Source: Ramlibacter alkalitolerans
GTDB taxonomy: Bacteria; Pseudomonadota; Gammaproteobacteria; Burkholderiales; Burkholderiaceae_C
Length of the DNA: 64,000 nt
Assembly: GCF_016722765.1 (NCBI RefSeq)
Contig: NZ_JAEQND010000008.1
Span: forward strand, 282,257-346,256
Reading direction: 5' to 3'
In this document: piece after piece, positions 17,813-28,522 of the stretch
Numbering within the stretch: the first letter of the stretch is position 1
Layout of the letters: each line of letters starts with the position of its first letter
The notes under the pieces: model-generated
Told to the model about the DNA's origin: nothing
The model's database searches: none
The model's input: the letters and a program-made list of their open reading frames with translations, nothing else
Translations under genes and position numbers: made by a program

Positions 17813-18628
17813 TCAGCCTTTCTGGCAGTTCCGGCAGAAATATGTCGCGCGTTGGCCCTGGCGCAGCATCCGGATGGGCGCTCCGCAGACCCGGCATGGC
17901 TCGCCGGCCCGGTCGTACACCATCGCCTCGAACTGGAAGTAGCCGGATTGGCCGTGGGCATTGGTGAAGTCGCGCAGCGTGCTTCCACCTTTTTCCACCG
18001 CCTTGGCGAGCACTTGCCGGATGGCGGCCTGCAGCCTGGCCGCACGGGGCTTGCTGATGCGAAAAGCCGGCATCGTGGGGCGAATGCCGGCCAGGAACAG
18101 CGCTTCGGATGCGTAGATGTTGCCGACGCCTACGACGACATCGCCGGCCAGCAACACCTGCTTGATGGGTGCGCGGCGCTTCTTCAGGGCCGCGTGGAAG
18201 GCCTCCAGCGCGAAGTCCTCCCCCAGCGGCTCGACGCCCAGGCCGCCCAGGAGCTTGCGCGCCGGCGCGGAAGCCTCGCCTTCGCAGAACACCGCGGCAC
18301 CGAAGCGCCGGGGGTCGTTCAGGCGCAACACGCCCTGCGTGGTCACGAGGTCGAAGTGGTCGTGCAGCGCCGCCTCCGGCAGGCCGGTGTCGAAGCGCAG
18401 GCTGCCGGACATGCCCAGGTGCAGCAGCAGCAAGCCCCGGTCCAGGTCGATCAGCAGGTACTTGCCCCGGCGCCGCACGGCCGTGACGGTCCGGCCCACG
18501 AGGTCGGCCGCTTCGCAGCCGAGGGGCCAGCGCAAGGGTTTGCCGAGCCGGACCTGCTCGATCCGGGCGCCGACGATTCGGTCGGCAAAACTGAGGCGCG
18601 TGACCTCGACTTCCGGCAGTTCGGGCAT
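17813..18628 (-). CDS. mutM: Formamidopyrimidine-DNA glycosylase MutM (Fpg)
   Basis: MutM excises 8-oxoguanine and formamidopyrimidines and nicks the abasic site. The N-terminal PELPEVE, with catalytic Pro1 and Glu2 after Met removal, and the C-terminal zinc finger CRVCG-x16-CRNC are both intact. The 271 residues fit the family. It is the first gene of the mutM-dynamin-mutY operon and is divergent from the TPR protein gene, with 99 bases between. Those 99 bases should contain both promoters. Confidence 0.96.
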   Translation of the reverse strand: MPELPEVEVTRLSFADRIVGARIEQVRLGKPLRWPLGCEAADLVGRTVTAVRRRGKYLLIDLDRGLLLLHLGMSGSLRFDTGLPEAALHDHFDLVTTQGVLRLNDPRRFGAAVFCEGEASAPARKLLGGLGVEPLGEDFALEAFHAALKKRRAPIKQVLLAGDVVVGVGNIYASEALFLAGIRPTMPAFRISKPRAARLQAAIRQVLAKAVEKGGSTLRDFTNAHGQSGYFQFEAMVYDRAGEPCRVCGAPIRMLRQGQRATYFCRNCQKG

Positions 18629-18727
18629 GGAAACGGGGCGGGGGGATGGGCGGCGGGAAAAGGGGCGTGCGCCCGGGGCCGCAAAATCACGTAGCGGCTT
18701 TGCGGGACGGGCCATTATCATGATTCG

Positions 18728-20461
18728 ATGAAAAGATTCTTGAAGGCAGGGCTGCTGCTTGTCTGCTGCGCACTGGGGGCTCCCGCCCTGGCGCAGGGCA
18801 CCTCGCCCCTGGTCGCCGCCGCCCCCGACAACAGCGGCATGGATGCCGAACTGTTCTACCAGCTGCTGCTCGGCGAACTGAACGTCCGCGGCGCCGAACC
18901 CGCCGCCGGCTTCGCGCTGATCCTCGACGCCGCCCGCAAGACCACCGATCCGTCGCTGTACCAGCGCGCCGTGGAACTGGCGTTCGAGGCCCGCAACGGC
19001 GATGCGGCACTGCAGGCCGCCCGGGCCTGGAAACAGGCCTTCCCGAAGTCGCGCGAGGCGAACCGCTATGTGCTGCAGATCCTGGTCGCGCTCAATCGCA
19101 TCCCGGAAAGCACCGAGCCGCTGAAGACCGAAATCGCCCTGGCCGATGCGGGCGACCGCGCGGCGGTGATCTCGATGGCGCCGCGCATCTACGCGCGCGC
19201 CAGCGACAAGAAGCAGGCCGCCACGGTCATCGAGCAGGCCCTCGCCGACTACCTGAACCAGCCGGCCACCGGCGCCGCCGCCTGGAGTGCCGTGGGGCGC
19301 ATGCGCATGGCCGCCGGCGACACGACGGGCGCCCTCGAAGCCGCCAGGCGCGGCCAGGCGTCGAATCCGAAGGCCGAAGGCCCGGTGCTGCTGGCCCTGG
19401 AACTGATGGATCCCAAGCTGCCGCAGGCGGAAGTGCTGGTGCGCAACTACCTGCAGGCGCAGCCGCTGCCGGAAATCCGCATGGGCTATGCGCGCGCGCT
19501 GCTCGACGCGCAGCGCCAGCAGGAGGCCCTGCAGCAGTTGCAGCTCGTCACCCGCGAACGCCCCGAATTCCCGGAGGCCTGGCTCGCGCAAGGCGCGCTG
19601 CTGGTGGGGGACAACCAGCTCACCCAGGCCGAGACCTCGCTGCAGAAGTACATCCAGCTGGCGCAGGCGCAACCCGCCAACGAGGAACGCAGCCGCGGCC
19701 TGGCGCAGGCCTACCTGTCGATGGCGCAGGTGGCGGAAAAGCGCAAGGACTTCACGGCCGCCGGTGCCTGGCTCGACCGCATCGACAACTCGCAGGACCT
19801 GATCGCGGCGCAGAACCGCCGCGCCTCCATCCTCGCACGCCAGGGCAAGATGGCCGAGGCGCGCAAGCTGATCCAGGCCATCCCGGAGCGCACGCCGGCC
19901 GACGCGCGGCTGAAGCTGTCGGCCGAGGTGTCGCTGCTGCGGGACAACAAGCAGTACAAGCCCGCCTACGAGCTGCTCGCCAAGGCCGTGGCGGCCAACC
20001 CGAAGGACGCCGACCTGCTCTACGACCAGGCCATGATGGCGGAGAAGCTCAACGACTTTCCGGAAATGGAAAAGCTGCTGCGCCAGGTGATGGTCCTCAA
20101 GCCCGACTACCACCACGCCTACAACGCGCTCGGTTTCTCGTTCGCCGAGCGCGGCGTGCGGCTGCCCGAAGCCAGGCAGTTGATCCAGAAGGCGCTGGAA
20201 TACGCCCCCGGCGACCCCTTCATCACCGACAGCCTGGGCTGGGTCGAATTCCGCATGGGCAACCGCGCGGACGCGCTGCGCATCCTGCAGGGCGCCTACA
20301 AGGACCGGCCCGACCCGGAGATCGCCGCCCACCTCGGTGAAGTGCTGTGGACCATCGGCGAGCGCGCCCAGGCCGAGAAGGTCTGGCGCGAAGGCATGCT
20401 GCTGAACAACGAAAACGAGACGCTGCTGGAGACGATCAAGCGGCTGCGGGTCCAGCTGTGA
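18728..20461 (+). CDS. Secreted tetratricopeptide-repeat protein
   Basis: A 577-residue protein with a clear signal peptide (cleavage near ALAQ-G, residue 23) and repeated TPR helices through the rest. The last repeats (about 430-540: [32 protein letters not shown]) are the best preserved. It probably acts as a scaffold in the periplasm. The stop overlaps the lolB start (GTGA), so it is co-translated with an outer-membrane lipoprotein receptor. This neighbourhood is common in betaproteobacteria, and an envelope-assembly role is inferred. Confidence 0.8.
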   Translation: MKRFLKAGLLLVCCALGAPALAQGTSPLVAAAPDNSGMDAELFYQLLLGELNVRGAEPAAGFALILDAARKTTDPSLYQRAVELAFEARNGDAALQAARAWKQAFPKSREANRYVLQILVALNRIPESTEPLKTEIALADAGDRAAVISMAPRIYARASDKKQAATVIEQALADYLNQPATGAAAWSAVGRMRMAAGDTTGALEAARRGQASNPKAEGPVLLALELMDPKLPQAEVLVRNYLQAQPLPEIRMGYARALLDAQRQQEALQQLQLVTRERPEFPEAWLAQGALLVGDNQLTQAETSLQKYIQLAQAQPANEERSRGLAQAYLSMAQVAEKRKDFTAAGAWLDRIDNSQDLIAAQNRRASILARQGKMAEARKLIQAIPERTPADARLKLSAEVSLLRDNKQYKPAYELLAKAVAANPKDADLLYDQAMMAEKLNDFPEMEKLLRQVMVLKPDYHHAYNALGFSFAERGVRLPEARQLIQKALEYAPGDPFITDSLGWVEFRMGNRADALRILQGAYKDRPDPEIAAHLGEVLWTIGERAQAEKVWREGMLLNNENETLLETIKRLRVQL

Positions 20462-20952
20462 GGGCGCGGTCCTGGTCCGCGTGGCTGCTGGCCGCGCTGT
20501 GCGCCTTCCTGCTCGCTGCCTGCGCCACGCCGCCGCGGTCGGAGGTCCCCCCCGGCACGCAGGTCTGGACGGGGCGGCTCGCGCTCACCGTGGAAGGACA
20601 GGCCAGCCAGTCCTTCTCCGCTTCCTTCGAGCTCAAGGGCGCACCCGAAAACGGCGAGCTGAGGCTGTTCAATCCGCTGGGCGGCACGGTGGCCGTGCTG
20701 GCCTGGGCGCCGGGCAGCGCCACCCTGCGCTCGGGCGGCAACACCCGCCAGTTCGATTCGCTGGAAGCGCTGGCGCAGGAAGCCACCGGCGCGCCGATCC
20801 CGATCGCCGCCCTGTTCGACTGGCTGGCGGGCAGGGCCACCCCGGTCGCCGGCTGGCAGCCGGACGTGAGCCAGGTGGCCGAAGGCCGGCTGCGGGCGCG
20901 CCGCGTCGAGCCGCCGCCGGTCGCCGACCTGCGCGTCGCCTTCGAGCGCTGA
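20458..20952 (+). CDS. lolB: Outer-membrane lipoprotein receptor LolB
   Basis: LolB receives lipoproteins from LolA and inserts them into the outer membrane. A signal peptide ending in the lipobox LLAAC places the lipid-bearing Cys at about residue 21, and the beta-rich LolB fold follows ([21 protein letters not shown]). The GTG at 20458 overlaps the preceding stop. At 164 residues it is slightly short for LolB, but complete. It is followed by ispE after 12 bases, an order widely seen in proteobacteria that supports the call. Confidence 0.9.
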   Translation: MRARSWSAWLLAALCAFLLAACATPPRSEVPPGTQVWTGRLALTVEGQASQSFSASFELKGAPENGELRLFNPLGGTVAVLAWAPGSATLRSGGNTRQFDSLEALAQEATGAPIPIAALFDWLAGRATPVAGWQPDVSQVAEGRLRARRVEPPPVADLRVAFER

Positions 20953-20964
20953 GAAACCGGCCGC

Positions 20965-21837
20965 ATGCGCGCGCTGTACGACGTCGCCGCGCCGGCGAAG
21001 CTGAACCTGTTCCTGCACATCACCGGGCGGCGGGCCGACGGCTTCCACCTGCTGCAGTCGGCCTTCATGCTGCTGGACTGGCACGACAGCCTCGATTTCG
21101 AGCTGCGCCCGGGCACGGCCCTGTCGCGCGAAGACCTCGGCCCTTCCCTGCCTGACGACGACCTGACGCTGCGCGCCGCCCGCGCCCTGCAGCAGGCCAC
21201 CGGCTGCACGGCCGGCGCGCACATCCGGGTGACCAAGCGCGTCCCGGCCGAAGCCGGCATGGGCGGGGGTTCCTCCGATGCGGCGAGCTGCCTGCTGGCG
21301 CTCAACCGCCTGTGGGGCCTGGGCCTGGCGCTGCCGGCGCTGGAGGCGATCGGCCTGCAACTCGGCGCCGACGTGCCTTTCTTCCTGCGCGGACGCAACG
21401 CGTGGGTCGAAGGCATCGGCGAGAAGATCACGCCGGTAGCGGTGCCGGCGGCCCGGTTCGTGGTGGTCAAACCGCCCCGCGGACTGTCGACCGCAGACAT
21501 CTTCCGTCACCCGGCGCTGAAACGGGACAGCAGTGGTGCTACAATCTCGGGCTTTGCTGCAGATCCCTGGGGTTTCGGTCACAACGACCTGGAACCGGTG
21601 GCCCGGCTCATCAACCCAGAGGTGGGGGAGGCGCTGGAGTTTCTTGGCCAGCAGGGCCTGCGAGGCCGCATGACGGGCTCCGGCAGCGCGGTCTTCGCGC
21701 TGCTGCCGCCGGGTAAGATGCTGGCGCAGGCGCCGGCACACTGGGCCCACGAGGGCTGGGTGGTGCGGGAATGCAGCAATTTGGAAGTTCATCCCCTGGT
21801 GGGGTGGGCGTCCAGCGACGTTTCGGTTGGCAGCTGA
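20965..21837 (+). CDS. ispE: 4-diphosphocytidyl-2-C-methyl-D-erythritol kinase
   Basis: IspE is a GHMP kinase that phosphorylates CDP-ME at the 2-hydroxyl in the MEP route to isoprenoids. The N-terminal PAKLNLFLHI motif and the glycine-rich ATP loop AGMGGGSSDA (about residue 95) are both present, and the C-terminal MTGSGSAVFAL is intact. The protein has 290 residues. It follows lolB closely, and its stop lies 19 bases ahead of tRNA-Gln. Confidence 0.95.
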   Translation: MRALYDVAAPAKLNLFLHITGRRADGFHLLQSAFMLLDWHDSLDFELRPGTALSREDLGPSLPDDDLTLRAARALQQATGCTAGAHIRVTKRVPAEAGMGGGSSDAASCLLALNRLWGLGLALPALEAIGLQLGADVPFFLRGRNAWVEGIGEKITPVAVPAARFVVVKPPRGLSTADIFRHPALKRDSSGATISGFAADPWGFGHNDLEPVARLINPEVGEALEFLGQQGLRGRMTGSGSAVFALLPPGKMLAQAPAHWAHEGWVVRECSNLEVHPLVGWASSDVSVGS

Positions 21838-21856
21838 TCCGGCTGTCGACCCGTGT

Positions 21857-21933
21857 AGGGGAGTCGCCAAGTTGGTTAAGGCACTGGATTTTGATTCCAG
21901 CATGCGAGGGTTCGAGTCCTTCCTCCCCTGCCA
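21857..21933 (+). tRNA. tRNA-Gln (UUG anticodon)
   Basis: A 77-base cloverleaf with encoded CCA: the acceptor AGGGGAG pairs with CTCCCCT, the D-arm is GCC...GGC, the anticodon arm CTGGATTTTGATTCCAG carries the TTG anticodon, and the T-arm contains GGTTCGAGTCC. It lies between ispE and prs, a typical proteobacterial position. No duplication of its 3' end was found in the window. Confidence 0.95.
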
Positions 21934-22005
21934 AACCAGTCGTTAAGACGTCGAGAGGCGGGCCGAACGGGCCCGGCCGTCGACTGACATAGGCGTCCGA
22001 TCCTC

Positions 22006-22989
22006 ATGCAGCAGGCTGCTCCTCCCACCCCCGACTTCATGGTCTTCACCGGCACTGCCAATCCGGCACTGGCGGAACAGATCGCGAGCCACCTGGGCAT
22101 CTCGATCGGCGCTGCGAGCGTCGGCCGCTTCTCCGACGGCGAAGTCACGGTGGAGATCAACACGAGCGTGCGCACGCGCGACGTCTTCGTGGTGCAGTCC
22201 ACCTGCGCGCCGACGAACGACACGCTGATGGAACTGCTGATCATGGTCGATGCGCTCAAGCGCGCCTCGGCCGAGCGCATCAGCGCCGTCATCCCCTACT
22301 TCGGCTACGCCCGCCAGGACCGCCGGCCGCGCTCTTCCCGGGTGCCGATCTCGGCCAAGGTGGTCGCCAACCTGCTGCAGACGGTGGGCGTCGCGCGCGT
22401 CCTGACCATGGACCTGCACGCCGACCAGATCCAGGGCTTCTTCGACATCCCGGTCGACAACATCTACGCCTCCCCGGTGCTGCTGGGCGACCTGCGGCAG
22501 AAGAACTACGAAGACCTGATCGTCGTCTCGCCGGACGTCGGGGGCGTGGTGCGCGCGCGGGCGCTGGCCAAGCAGCTGAACACCGACCTGGCCATCATCG
22601 ACAAGCGCCGCCCGAAGGCCAACGTCTCGGAAGTGATGCACGTCATCGGCGAGATCGAGGGCCGCAACTGCGTGATCATGGACGACATGATCGATACGGC
22701 CGGCACGCTGGTGAAGGCCGCCGAGGTGCTCAAGGAGCGCGGCGCCAAGCACGTCTACGCCTACTGCACGCACCCGATCTTCTCGGGGCCCGCCATCGAC
22801 CGCATCACCAAGGGCACCGCGCTCGACGAGGTGGTGGTCACCAACACGATTCCCCTGTCGGACACGGCCCGCGCCTGCACCAAGGTGCGCCAGGTCTCCG
22901 TCGCCTCGCTGATCGCCGAAACGATCCAGCGCATCGCCAAGGGCGAATCGGTCATGAGTCTGTTCTCGGAGCAGGTCGACCTGTTCTGA
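22006..22989 (+). CDS. prs: Ribose-phosphate pyrophosphokinase
   Basis: Prs makes PRPP from ribose-5-phosphate and ATP, feeding purine, pyrimidine, histidine, tryptophan and NAD synthesis. The metal-binding [11 protein letters not shown] and the PRPP loop [12 protein letters not shown] are both intact, as is FGYARQDRR. The protein has 327 residues. Its order after tRNA-Gln and before rplY is classic. The gap to rplY contains a small hairpin (GAGGC/GCCTC) and a T-run that may attenuate read-through. Confidence 0.97.
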   Translation: MQQAAPPTPDFMVFTGTANPALAEQIASHLGISIGAASVGRFSDGEVTVEINTSVRTRDVFVVQSTCAPTNDTLMELLIMVDALKRASAERISAVIPYFGYARQDRRPRSSRVPISAKVVANLLQTVGVARVLTMDLHADQIQGFFDIPVDNIYASPVLLGDLRQKNYEDLIVVSPDVGGVVRARALAKQLNTDLAIIDKRRPKANVSEVMHVIGEIEGRNCVIMDDMIDTAGTLVKAAEVLKERGAKHVYAYCTHPIFSGPAIDRITKGTALDEVVVTNTIPLSDTARACTKVRQVSVASLIAETIQRIAKGESVMSLFSEQVDLF

Positions 22990-23068
22990 GGCTTTTCGCG
23001 CCTCCTCCACGGGGGCTTTTTGAACCGGAGCCGCACTGGTCGCGGTGGGCTCCGAATTGGAGAATGCA

Positions 23069-23761
23069 ATGAAATTCGTCGCTTTCGAGCGCGCCAGGCA
23101 GGGAACGGGTGCGAGCCGCCGTCTCCGCAACGTGGGCAAGACGCCCGGCATCGTGTACGGTGGCGAGGGCCAGCCCCAGCTCATCGAACTGGACCACAAC
23201 GCCCTGTGGCACGCCCTGAAGAAGGAAGCGTTCCACTCGTCGATCCTGGACATGGAACTGAACGGTGCGAGCGGCAAGGTGCTGCTGCGCGACGTGCAGT
23301 ACCACCCGTTCAAGCAGCAGGTCGTCCACATCGACTTCCAGCGCGTGGACGCCAACACCCGCCTGCACATGAAGGTGCCGGTGCACTACAAGAACTCCGA
23401 GGAAAGCGACGCCGTCAAGGTGGACCACTGCCTGGTCAACCCGATCGTCAACGAACTGGACATCTCCTGCCTGCCGGCCGACCTGCCGGAATTCATCGAG
23501 ATCGACCTGTCCGGCCTGAAGAAGGGCGCCGTGCTGCACCTTAACGACGTGAAGCTGCCCAAGGGCGTGAAGGCCGTGACCCACGGCAAGCCGAACCCGG
23601 TGCTGGTCTCGGTGGTGACGCCGGCTGCGGAAGAGTCAGCTGCCGATGCCGCCGGTGCCGAAGGCGCCGCCCCGGCCGCCGCCGCTCCCGCTGCCAAGGC
23701 CGCTCCGGCCAAGGGCGGCAAGGACGCCAAGCCGGCCGCCAAGGCCCCGGCGAAGAAGTAA
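23069..23761 (+). CDS. rplY: 50S ribosomal protein L25, CTC form
   Basis: This is the long (CTC/TL5-type) L25 that binds 5S rRNA. The N-terminal domain begins [18 protein letters not shown] and a second beta domain follows from about residue 95. An Ala/Lys/Pro-rich tail of about 45 residues ([18 protein letters not shown]) is typical of betaproteobacterial versions. The ATG at 23069 is preferred over the longer frame because the L25 family starts here. The 230-residue length is normal. A good terminator follows at 23935. Confidence 0.95.
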   Translation: MKFVAFERARQGTGASRRLRNVGKTPGIVYGGEGQPQLIELDHNALWHALKKEAFHSSILDMELNGASGKVLLRDVQYHPFKQQVVHIDFQRVDANTRLHMKVPVHYKNSEESDAVKVDHCLVNPIVNELDISCLPADLPEFIEIDLSGLKKGAVLHLNDVKLPKGVKAVTHGKPNPVLVSVVTPAAEESAADAAGAEGAAPAAAAPAAKAAPAKGGKDAKPAAKAPAKK

Positions 23762-23768
23762 AGACGTC

Positions 23769-23927
23769 GTCACCCCCGGATACGCCGTCACCAACGGATA
23801 CGCGGTCACCCCCAAAAGCGCCGTCACCCCCCCAATGCGCCGTCACCCCCGCGCAGGCGGGGGCCCAGGGCGGGCGCGCAGCGCCCATCGTCAAAGCCCT
23901 GGATTCCCGCCTCCGCGGGAACGACGG
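23769..23927. repeat. Tandem 18-bp repeat running into an inverted family-A REP pair
   Basis: Four units starting GTCACC (23769, 23787, 23805, 23823; 18, 18, 18 and 19 bases) lead directly into a GTCACCCCCGCGCAGGCGGGGG palindrome at 23842 and its inverted partner ending at about 23927. The tandem units share the outer end of the palindromic element, which suggests local amplification of that end. Confidence 0.7.
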
Positions 23928-23934
23928 TTCAGAA

Positions 23935-23958
23935 AGCCCGCGCCAGCGGGCTTTTTTT
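23935..23958 (+). terminator. Rho-independent terminator after rplY
   Basis: The hairpin AGCCCGC-GCCA-GCGGGCT is followed by seven T residues. It ends the prs-rplY transcript about 65 bases before pth, so pth should have its own promoter. Confidence 0.85.
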
Positions 23959-24023
23959 CGGCTCCGCTTGGCGACAATATTCCCTTCAGCGCCCGCGCGA
24001 CTGCCACTATCTTCCTGCCATCC

Positions 24024-24659
24024 ATGATCAAGCTGTTTGTCGGCCTGGGCAATCCGGGCCCCGAGTACGAAGCCACGCGCCACAACGCCGGCTTCTGGTG
24101 GGTGGACGCGCTCGCGCGCGAGCTGAAGCTCAACCTCGTGTCCGAGCGCAGCTACCAGGCCCGGGTGGCACGCGGCAACATCCACGGCCAGACGGTCTGG
24201 CTGCTGGAGCCGCAGACCTTCATGAACCTCTCCGGCCGGTCGGTGGCGGGGCTGGCGCGCTTCTACAAGATCCAGCCGGAGGAAATCCTGGTGGTGCACG
24301 ACGAACTCGACGTGGCGCCCGGCCAGGCCAAGCTGAAGTTCGGCGGCAGCCATGCCGGACACAACGGGCTGCGTGACATCCACGCGCAGCTGGGCACCGA
24401 TGACTACTGGCGCCTGCGCATCGGCATCGGCCATCCCGGCGTGAAGTCGGAAGTGATCAACTGGGTGCTCAAGAAGCCGGCGCCGGACCAGCGCACCGCC
24501 ATGGAGGAATGCATCACCCGCACGCTCAAGGCCTTCCCGGCCCTGCTGGCCGGCGAGATGGAGAAGGCCACGCTGATCGTGCACACCCACAAGGCGCCGC
24601 GGCCCAAGCCGCCACGCCCGCAAGGCAGTCCCCATCCACCCCCAGAGAAGGCACCGTGA
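24024..24659 (+). CDS. pth: Peptidyl-tRNA hydrolase
   Basis: Pth recycles tRNA from peptidyl-tRNA released during abortive translation. The N-terminal LFVGLGNPG, the catalytic His in RHNAGFW (about residue 19), and the conserved MNLSGRSV and HDELDVAPG are all present. The ATG at 24024 matches the family; the longer open frame upstream translates repeat DNA and the terminator. The last 15 residues form a Pro/Lys-rich tail. The stop overlaps the GTG start of the next gene. Confidence 0.95.
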   Translation: MIKLFVGLGNPGPEYEATRHNAGFWWVDALARELKLNLVSERSYQARVARGNIHGQTVWLLEPQTFMNLSGRSVAGLARFYKIQPEEILVVHDELDVAPGQAKLKFGGSHAGHNGLRDIHAQLGTDDYWRLRIGIGHPGVKSEVINWVLKKPAPDQRTAMEECITRTLKAFPALLAGEMEKATLIVHTHKAPRPKPPRPQGSPHPPPEKAP

Positions 24660-25060
24660 CCACCAAGACCCTGGTACTCGTCCTGGCCCTGTGCGCCGGC
24701 TCGGCCGGCGCGCAGACGGTCTGGCGCTGCGGCAACAGCTACAGCCAGGAACCCTGCGCCGGCGGCAAGCCGGTCACGGTGTCCGAGCCGGTGACGGGCC
24801 GCGCGCTGGCCCTGCCGGTGGCCAGCAACCCCGACGCGAGGCTCGCCGCGGAGATGGAAAAGGCCCGCTTGGCCCAGGAGCGCAACGCGCCCAAGGCCCT
24901 GGTGATCGGGCCGGTGGAGGCGCCGCCGCTGCAGGATGCGGGCAAGGAGAAGAAGGACGGCGCCAAGGCCAAGGACGGCAAGCCGGAGCAGTTCACGGCC
25001 GTCTCGCCGGGGCAGCCGAAGGAGAAGAAGGCGAAGGGGAAGAAAAAGAAGTCGGGCTGA
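24656..25060 (+). CDS. Secreted DUF4124-like protein
   Basis: This 134-residue protein has a signal peptide ending near SAGAQ and a short domain with [14 protein letters not shown], resembling the DUF4124 fold in which two cysteines probably form a disulfide. A charged region follows and ends in a Lys-rich tail ([13 protein letters not shown]). The GTG at 24656 overlaps the pth stop, so the two are translationally coupled. It is probably periplasmic or envelope-associated. Function unknown. Confidence 0.7.
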   Translation: MTTKTLVLVLALCAGSAGAQTVWRCGNSYSQEPCAGGKPVTVSEPVTGRALALPVASNPDARLAAEMEKARLAQERNAPKALVIGPVEAPPLQDAGKEKKDGAKAKDGKPEQFTAVSPGQPKEKKAKGKKKKSG

Positions 25061-25063
25061 TCC

Positions 25064-25522
<459 letters not shown>

Positions 25523-25548
25523 CTACTTCTGGCATTATCGCGCGCGGC

Positions 25549-26499
25549 ATGAGTCTCTTCCTCGCCAAGCGGCTGATCACCCTCATTGCGACGCTGGCAG
25601 GTACCTCGGTGGTGGTGTTCCTGGTCCTCGAGGTCCTGCCGGGAAACGCAGCCCAGGTCCTGATGGGCCCCGACGCCTCGCCCGAGGCCGTCGCCGCCCT
25701 GGCGCAGAAGCTGGGACTGGACCGCCCCGCCATCGAACGCTACGGGCACTGGATCGCCGGCATGCTGCACGGCGACCTCGGACTGAGCTACGCCTACAGC
25801 ACGCCGGTGGGCGAGCTGGTGCGCGAACGCCTGGCCCTCACCGTGCCGCTCGCCCTGATGGCGATGACGCTGACTACGCTCCTCGCGCTGGCCGCCGGCA
25901 TCTACGCCGCTTCGCGGCACAACAAGCCGGGTGACGTCGGCGTCATGGCGCTCACGCAGATCGGCATCGCGATCCCGAACTTCTGGTTCGCGATCCTGCT
26001 GATCCTGCTGTTCTCGGTGCACCTGAAGTGGTTCTCCGCCGGCGGCTTCCCCGGCTGGGAGGAAGGCATCCTGCCCGGGTTGCGCGCGCTGATGCTGCCC
26101 GCGCTGTCGCTGGCCGTGGTGCAGGCGGCGATCCTGGCGCGCATCACGCGTTCCTCGGTGCTCGAAGTGCTGCGCGAGGATTTCGTGCGCACCGCCCGCG
26201 CCAAGGGCGTGTCGCAGCGCGGCGCCCTCTGGGGCCACGTGCTGCGCAACGCGCTGATCCCGGTGATCACGGTCATGGGCCTGCAGTTCGCGGAGCTGCT
26301 GGCCGGAACGATCGTGGTCGAGAGCGTGTTCTACCTGCCGGGGCTCGGGCGCCTGATCTTCCAGTCGATCGCCAACCGCGACCTGATCGTGGTGCGCAAC
26401 TGCGTGATGCTGCTGGCCGCGATGGTGGTGATCGTGAACTTCGCGGTCGATGTGCTGTACGCCGTGATCGACCCGCGCGTGAAGGCGGCGGACCTGTGA
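25549..26499 (+). CDS. Peptide/nickel-type ABC transporter permease (DppB/GsiC-like)
   Basis: The first permease of an oligopeptide-type importer, 316 residues with about six membrane helices. The N-terminal helix [16 protein letters not shown] and the EAA loop ([23 protein letters not shown], about 215-235) that docks on the ATPase are clear. The stop overlaps the GTG of the next permease. The five genes to 30899 form a full transporter. Substrates of this family include di- and oligopeptides, glutathione and nickel chelates; the sequence alone does not distinguish them. Confidence 0.9.
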   Translation: MSLFLAKRLITLIATLAGTSVVVFLVLEVLPGNAAQVLMGPDASPEAVAALAQKLGLDRPAIERYGHWIAGMLHGDLGLSYAYSTPVGELVRERLALTVPLALMAMTLTTLLALAAGIYAASRHNKPGDVGVMALTQIGIAIPNFWFAILLILLFSVHLKWFSAGGFPGWEEGILPGLRALMLPALSLAVVQAAILARITRSSVLEVLREDFVRTARAKGVSQRGALWGHVLRNALIPVITVMGLQFAELLAGTIVVESVFYLPGLGRLIFQSIANRDLIVVRNCVMLLAAMVVIVNFAVDVLYAVIDPRVKAADL

Positions 26500-27371
26500 G
26501 CGCCGTGCTGGAAGCACCGCTGGCGGCGAGCGCGGGCCCGGGGTTCTGGCACCGCGCCCTGCGGCACCCGAGCTTCCTGATCGGCCTGGTGCTGAGCGTG
26601 CTGGTCGTCCTGGCGGCGGCGCTTTCCTTTGCGTGGACGCCGCACGATCCCTACGAGATCGACATGGCGCTCAAGCTCAAGGCACCGGACGCGCGCTACT
26701 GGCTCGGCACCGACGCCTTCGGCCGCGACGTGGCCTCCCTGCTGCTGGTGGGCGCGCGGGCTTCCATCGCGGTGGGCATCATCGCCGTGGGCATCGGGCT
26801 GGTGATCGGCACGGCGCTGGGCCTGCTCGCCTCCGCCCGGCGCGGCTGGATCGAAGAGGCGATCATGCGGCTGTCGGATTTCGGCTTCGCGTTTCCCGCC
26901 ATCCTGTCCGCGATCATGCTCACCGCGGTGTTCGGCCCCGGCATGGTCAACGCGATCATCGCGATCGGCCTGTACAACATCCCGACGTTCGCGCGCATCA
27001 CGCGCGCCTCGGCCAACGCGGTGTGGGGCCGCGAGTTCGTGCTGGCGGCGCGCGCCTGCGGCAAGGGCCGGCTGGCGATCACGCTGGAGCACGTGCTGCC
27101 CAACATCCTCTCGGTGCTGATCGTGCAGGCCACCATCCGCTTCGCGATCGCCATCCTCGCCGAAGCCGCGCTGTCGTACCTCGGGCTGGGGACGCAGCCG
27201 CCGCAGCCCTCGTGGGGACGCATGCTGAGCGAAGCCCAGACGCTGCTGTTCCAGGCGCCGCTGCTGGGGGTGTTTCCCGGCGTCGCCATTGCCATTGCGG
27301 TGCTCGGACTCAATCTGCTCGGGGACGGCCTGCGCGACCTGTACGACCCGCGCCTGGCGCGGCAACGATGA
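26496..27371 (+). CDS. Peptide-type ABC transporter permease (DppC/GsiD-like)
   Basis: The second permease, 291 residues. It has a cytoplasmic N-terminus, a first helix ([20 protein letters not shown]), the periplasmic motif [12 protein letters not shown] that is diagnostic of DppC-type permeases, and the EAA loop ([16 protein letters not shown]). It starts at the GTG at 26496, overlapping the preceding stop. Its stop overlaps the ATG of the ATPase gene, whose 5' end is built from repeat DNA. Confidence 0.9.
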   Translation: MSAVLEAPLAASAGPGFWHRALRHPSFLIGLVLSVLVVLAAALSFAWTPHDPYEIDMALKLKAPDARYWLGTDAFGRDVASLLLVGARASIAVGIIAVGIGLVIGTALGLLASARRGWIEEAIMRLSDFGFAFPAILSAIMLTAVFGPGMVNAIIAIGLYNIPTFARITRASANAVWGREFVLAARACGKGRLAITLEHVLPNILSVLIVQATIRFAIAILAEAALSYLGLGTQPPQPSWGRMLSEAQTLLFQAPLLGVFPGVAIAIAVLGLNLLGDGLRDLYDPRLARQR

Positions 27372-28522
27372 CGCCCCGCCCGGATCACCGTCATCCCCGC
27401 ACAGGCGGGGACCCAGGGCCTGCAGGCGCCGCGGATGCGCGCTCCCTGGATGCCCGCCTTCGCGGGCATGACGGAAAACTCCTCGAAGTCAGGAACCTCT
27501 CCGTCGAACTGCGGACGCACCGCGGCCCGGCCTTCGCGGTGCGCGACGTGAGCTTCGCGCTCGAGCCGGGCGAGACGCTGGGACTGGTCGGCGAGTCGGG
27601 CAGCGGCAAGTCGCTCACCGTGCTGGCGCTCATGGGGCTGCTGCCGGAAAGCGCGCGCGTCACCGGCAGCATCGTGTTCGAAGGCCGGGAGCTGGTCGGA
27701 CAGCCCGAGCGGGCCATGTGCGCGCTGCGCGGCGACCGCATCGGCATGATCTTCCAGGAGCCGATGACCGCCCTCAACCCGGTGCACACGGTGGGCCACC
27801 AGGTCGCCGAGCCGCTGCGGCTGCATCGCGGCATGACCGCCGCCGCGGCGCGCAAGGAAGCGATCGCGCTGCTCGATCGCGTCGGCATCCCGGATGCGGC
27901 GCGGCGCATCGACGCCTACCCGCACCAGTTCTCGGGCGGCCAGCGGCAGCGCATCACGATCGCGATGGCGCTCGCCTGCGGGCCCGATCTGCTGATCGCC
28001 GACGAGCCGACCACCGCGCTGGACGTCACGATCCAGCGCCAGATCCTGGACCTGATCCGCGAGCTGGTCGCCGAACGCCGGATGGCGCTGATCCTCATCT
28101 CCCACAACCTCGGCGTGATCGCGCAGAACGTGCAGCGCATGCTCGTGATGTACGGCGGCAGCGTCGTGGAGAGCGGGCCGACCGCAGCGGTGTTCGCCCA
28201 CCGCATGCATCCGTACACGCTGGGCCTGTTCGCCGCACGGCCGGGGCTGCGGGCAGCCAAGGGCCAGCGGCTGGTGACGATCCCGGGGACCGTGCCGGAA
28301 CTGGTGGACCTGCCCAGGGGCTGTCCGTTCGCGGGGCGGTGCCAGTGGACGGTTCCGGAGTGCGACGCGGGGCTGCCGCCAGCGGTGGAGGTGGAGGCGG
28401 GGCACGAGGCGAGGTGCATCCGGCTGGAGGTGGTGGCGAAGGAGCGGGATGCGGTCGCGCCTGGCCTCACCCCTGTCCTCACCCCGACCCTCTCCCAGAG
28501 GGAGAGGGAGGAAGACCGATGA
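27368..28522 (+). CDS. ABC transporter ATPase (DppD-like) with repeat-derived ends
   Basis: An ATP-binding subunit with Walker A GESGSGKS (about 76-83), signature FSGGQRQRI, Walker B LLIADEP and the C-terminal oligopeptide-transporter cysteine region CPFAGRC. The ABC core starts at [10 protein letters not shown] (about residue 38). The 37 residues before it are translated from a family-A repeat pair, and the last 20 or so ([17 protein letters not shown]) from a family-B repeat. No start codon is available in frame between the repeat and the core, so the fused start ATG at 27368, which overlaps the permease stop, is probably used. Total length is 384 residues. Confidence 0.88.
   Translation: MTPRPDHRHPRTGGDPGPAGAADARSLDARLRGHDGKLLEVRNLSVELRTHRGPAFAVRDVSFALEPGETLGLVGESGSGKSLTVLALMGLLPESARVTGSIVFEGRELVGQPERAMCALRGDRIGMIFQEPMTALNPVHTVGHQVAEPLRLHRGMTAAAARKEAIALLDRVGIPDAARRIDAYPHQFSGGQRQRITIAMALACGPDLLIADEPTTALDVTIQRQILDLIRELVAERRMALILISHNLGVIAQNVQRMLVMYGGSVVESGPTAAVFAHRMHPYTLGLFAARPGLRAAKGQRLVTIPGTVPELVDLPRGCPFAGRCQWTVPECDAGLPPAVEVEAGHEARCIRLEVVAKERDAVAPGLTPVLTPTLSQREREEDR
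27390..27474. repeat. Family-A REP pair inside a coding region
   Basis: GTCATCCCCGCACAGGCGGGGACCC and its inverted partner TGCCCGCCTTCGCGGGCATGAC flank a short spacer. The element lies just after the ATG of the ATPase gene and is in frame, encoding a 5' extension of the protein. Confidence 0.8.
28468..28513. repeat. Family-B repeat forming a gene end and the next gene's ribosome-binding site
   Basis: TCCTCACCCCGACCCTCTCCC-aga-GGGAGAGGGAGG matches the family at 25154. It encodes the C-terminus of the first ATPase, and its terminal GGGAGGAAG lies six bases before the ATG of the second ATPase, where it serves as a strong Shine-Dalgarno sequence. Confidence 0.75.
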
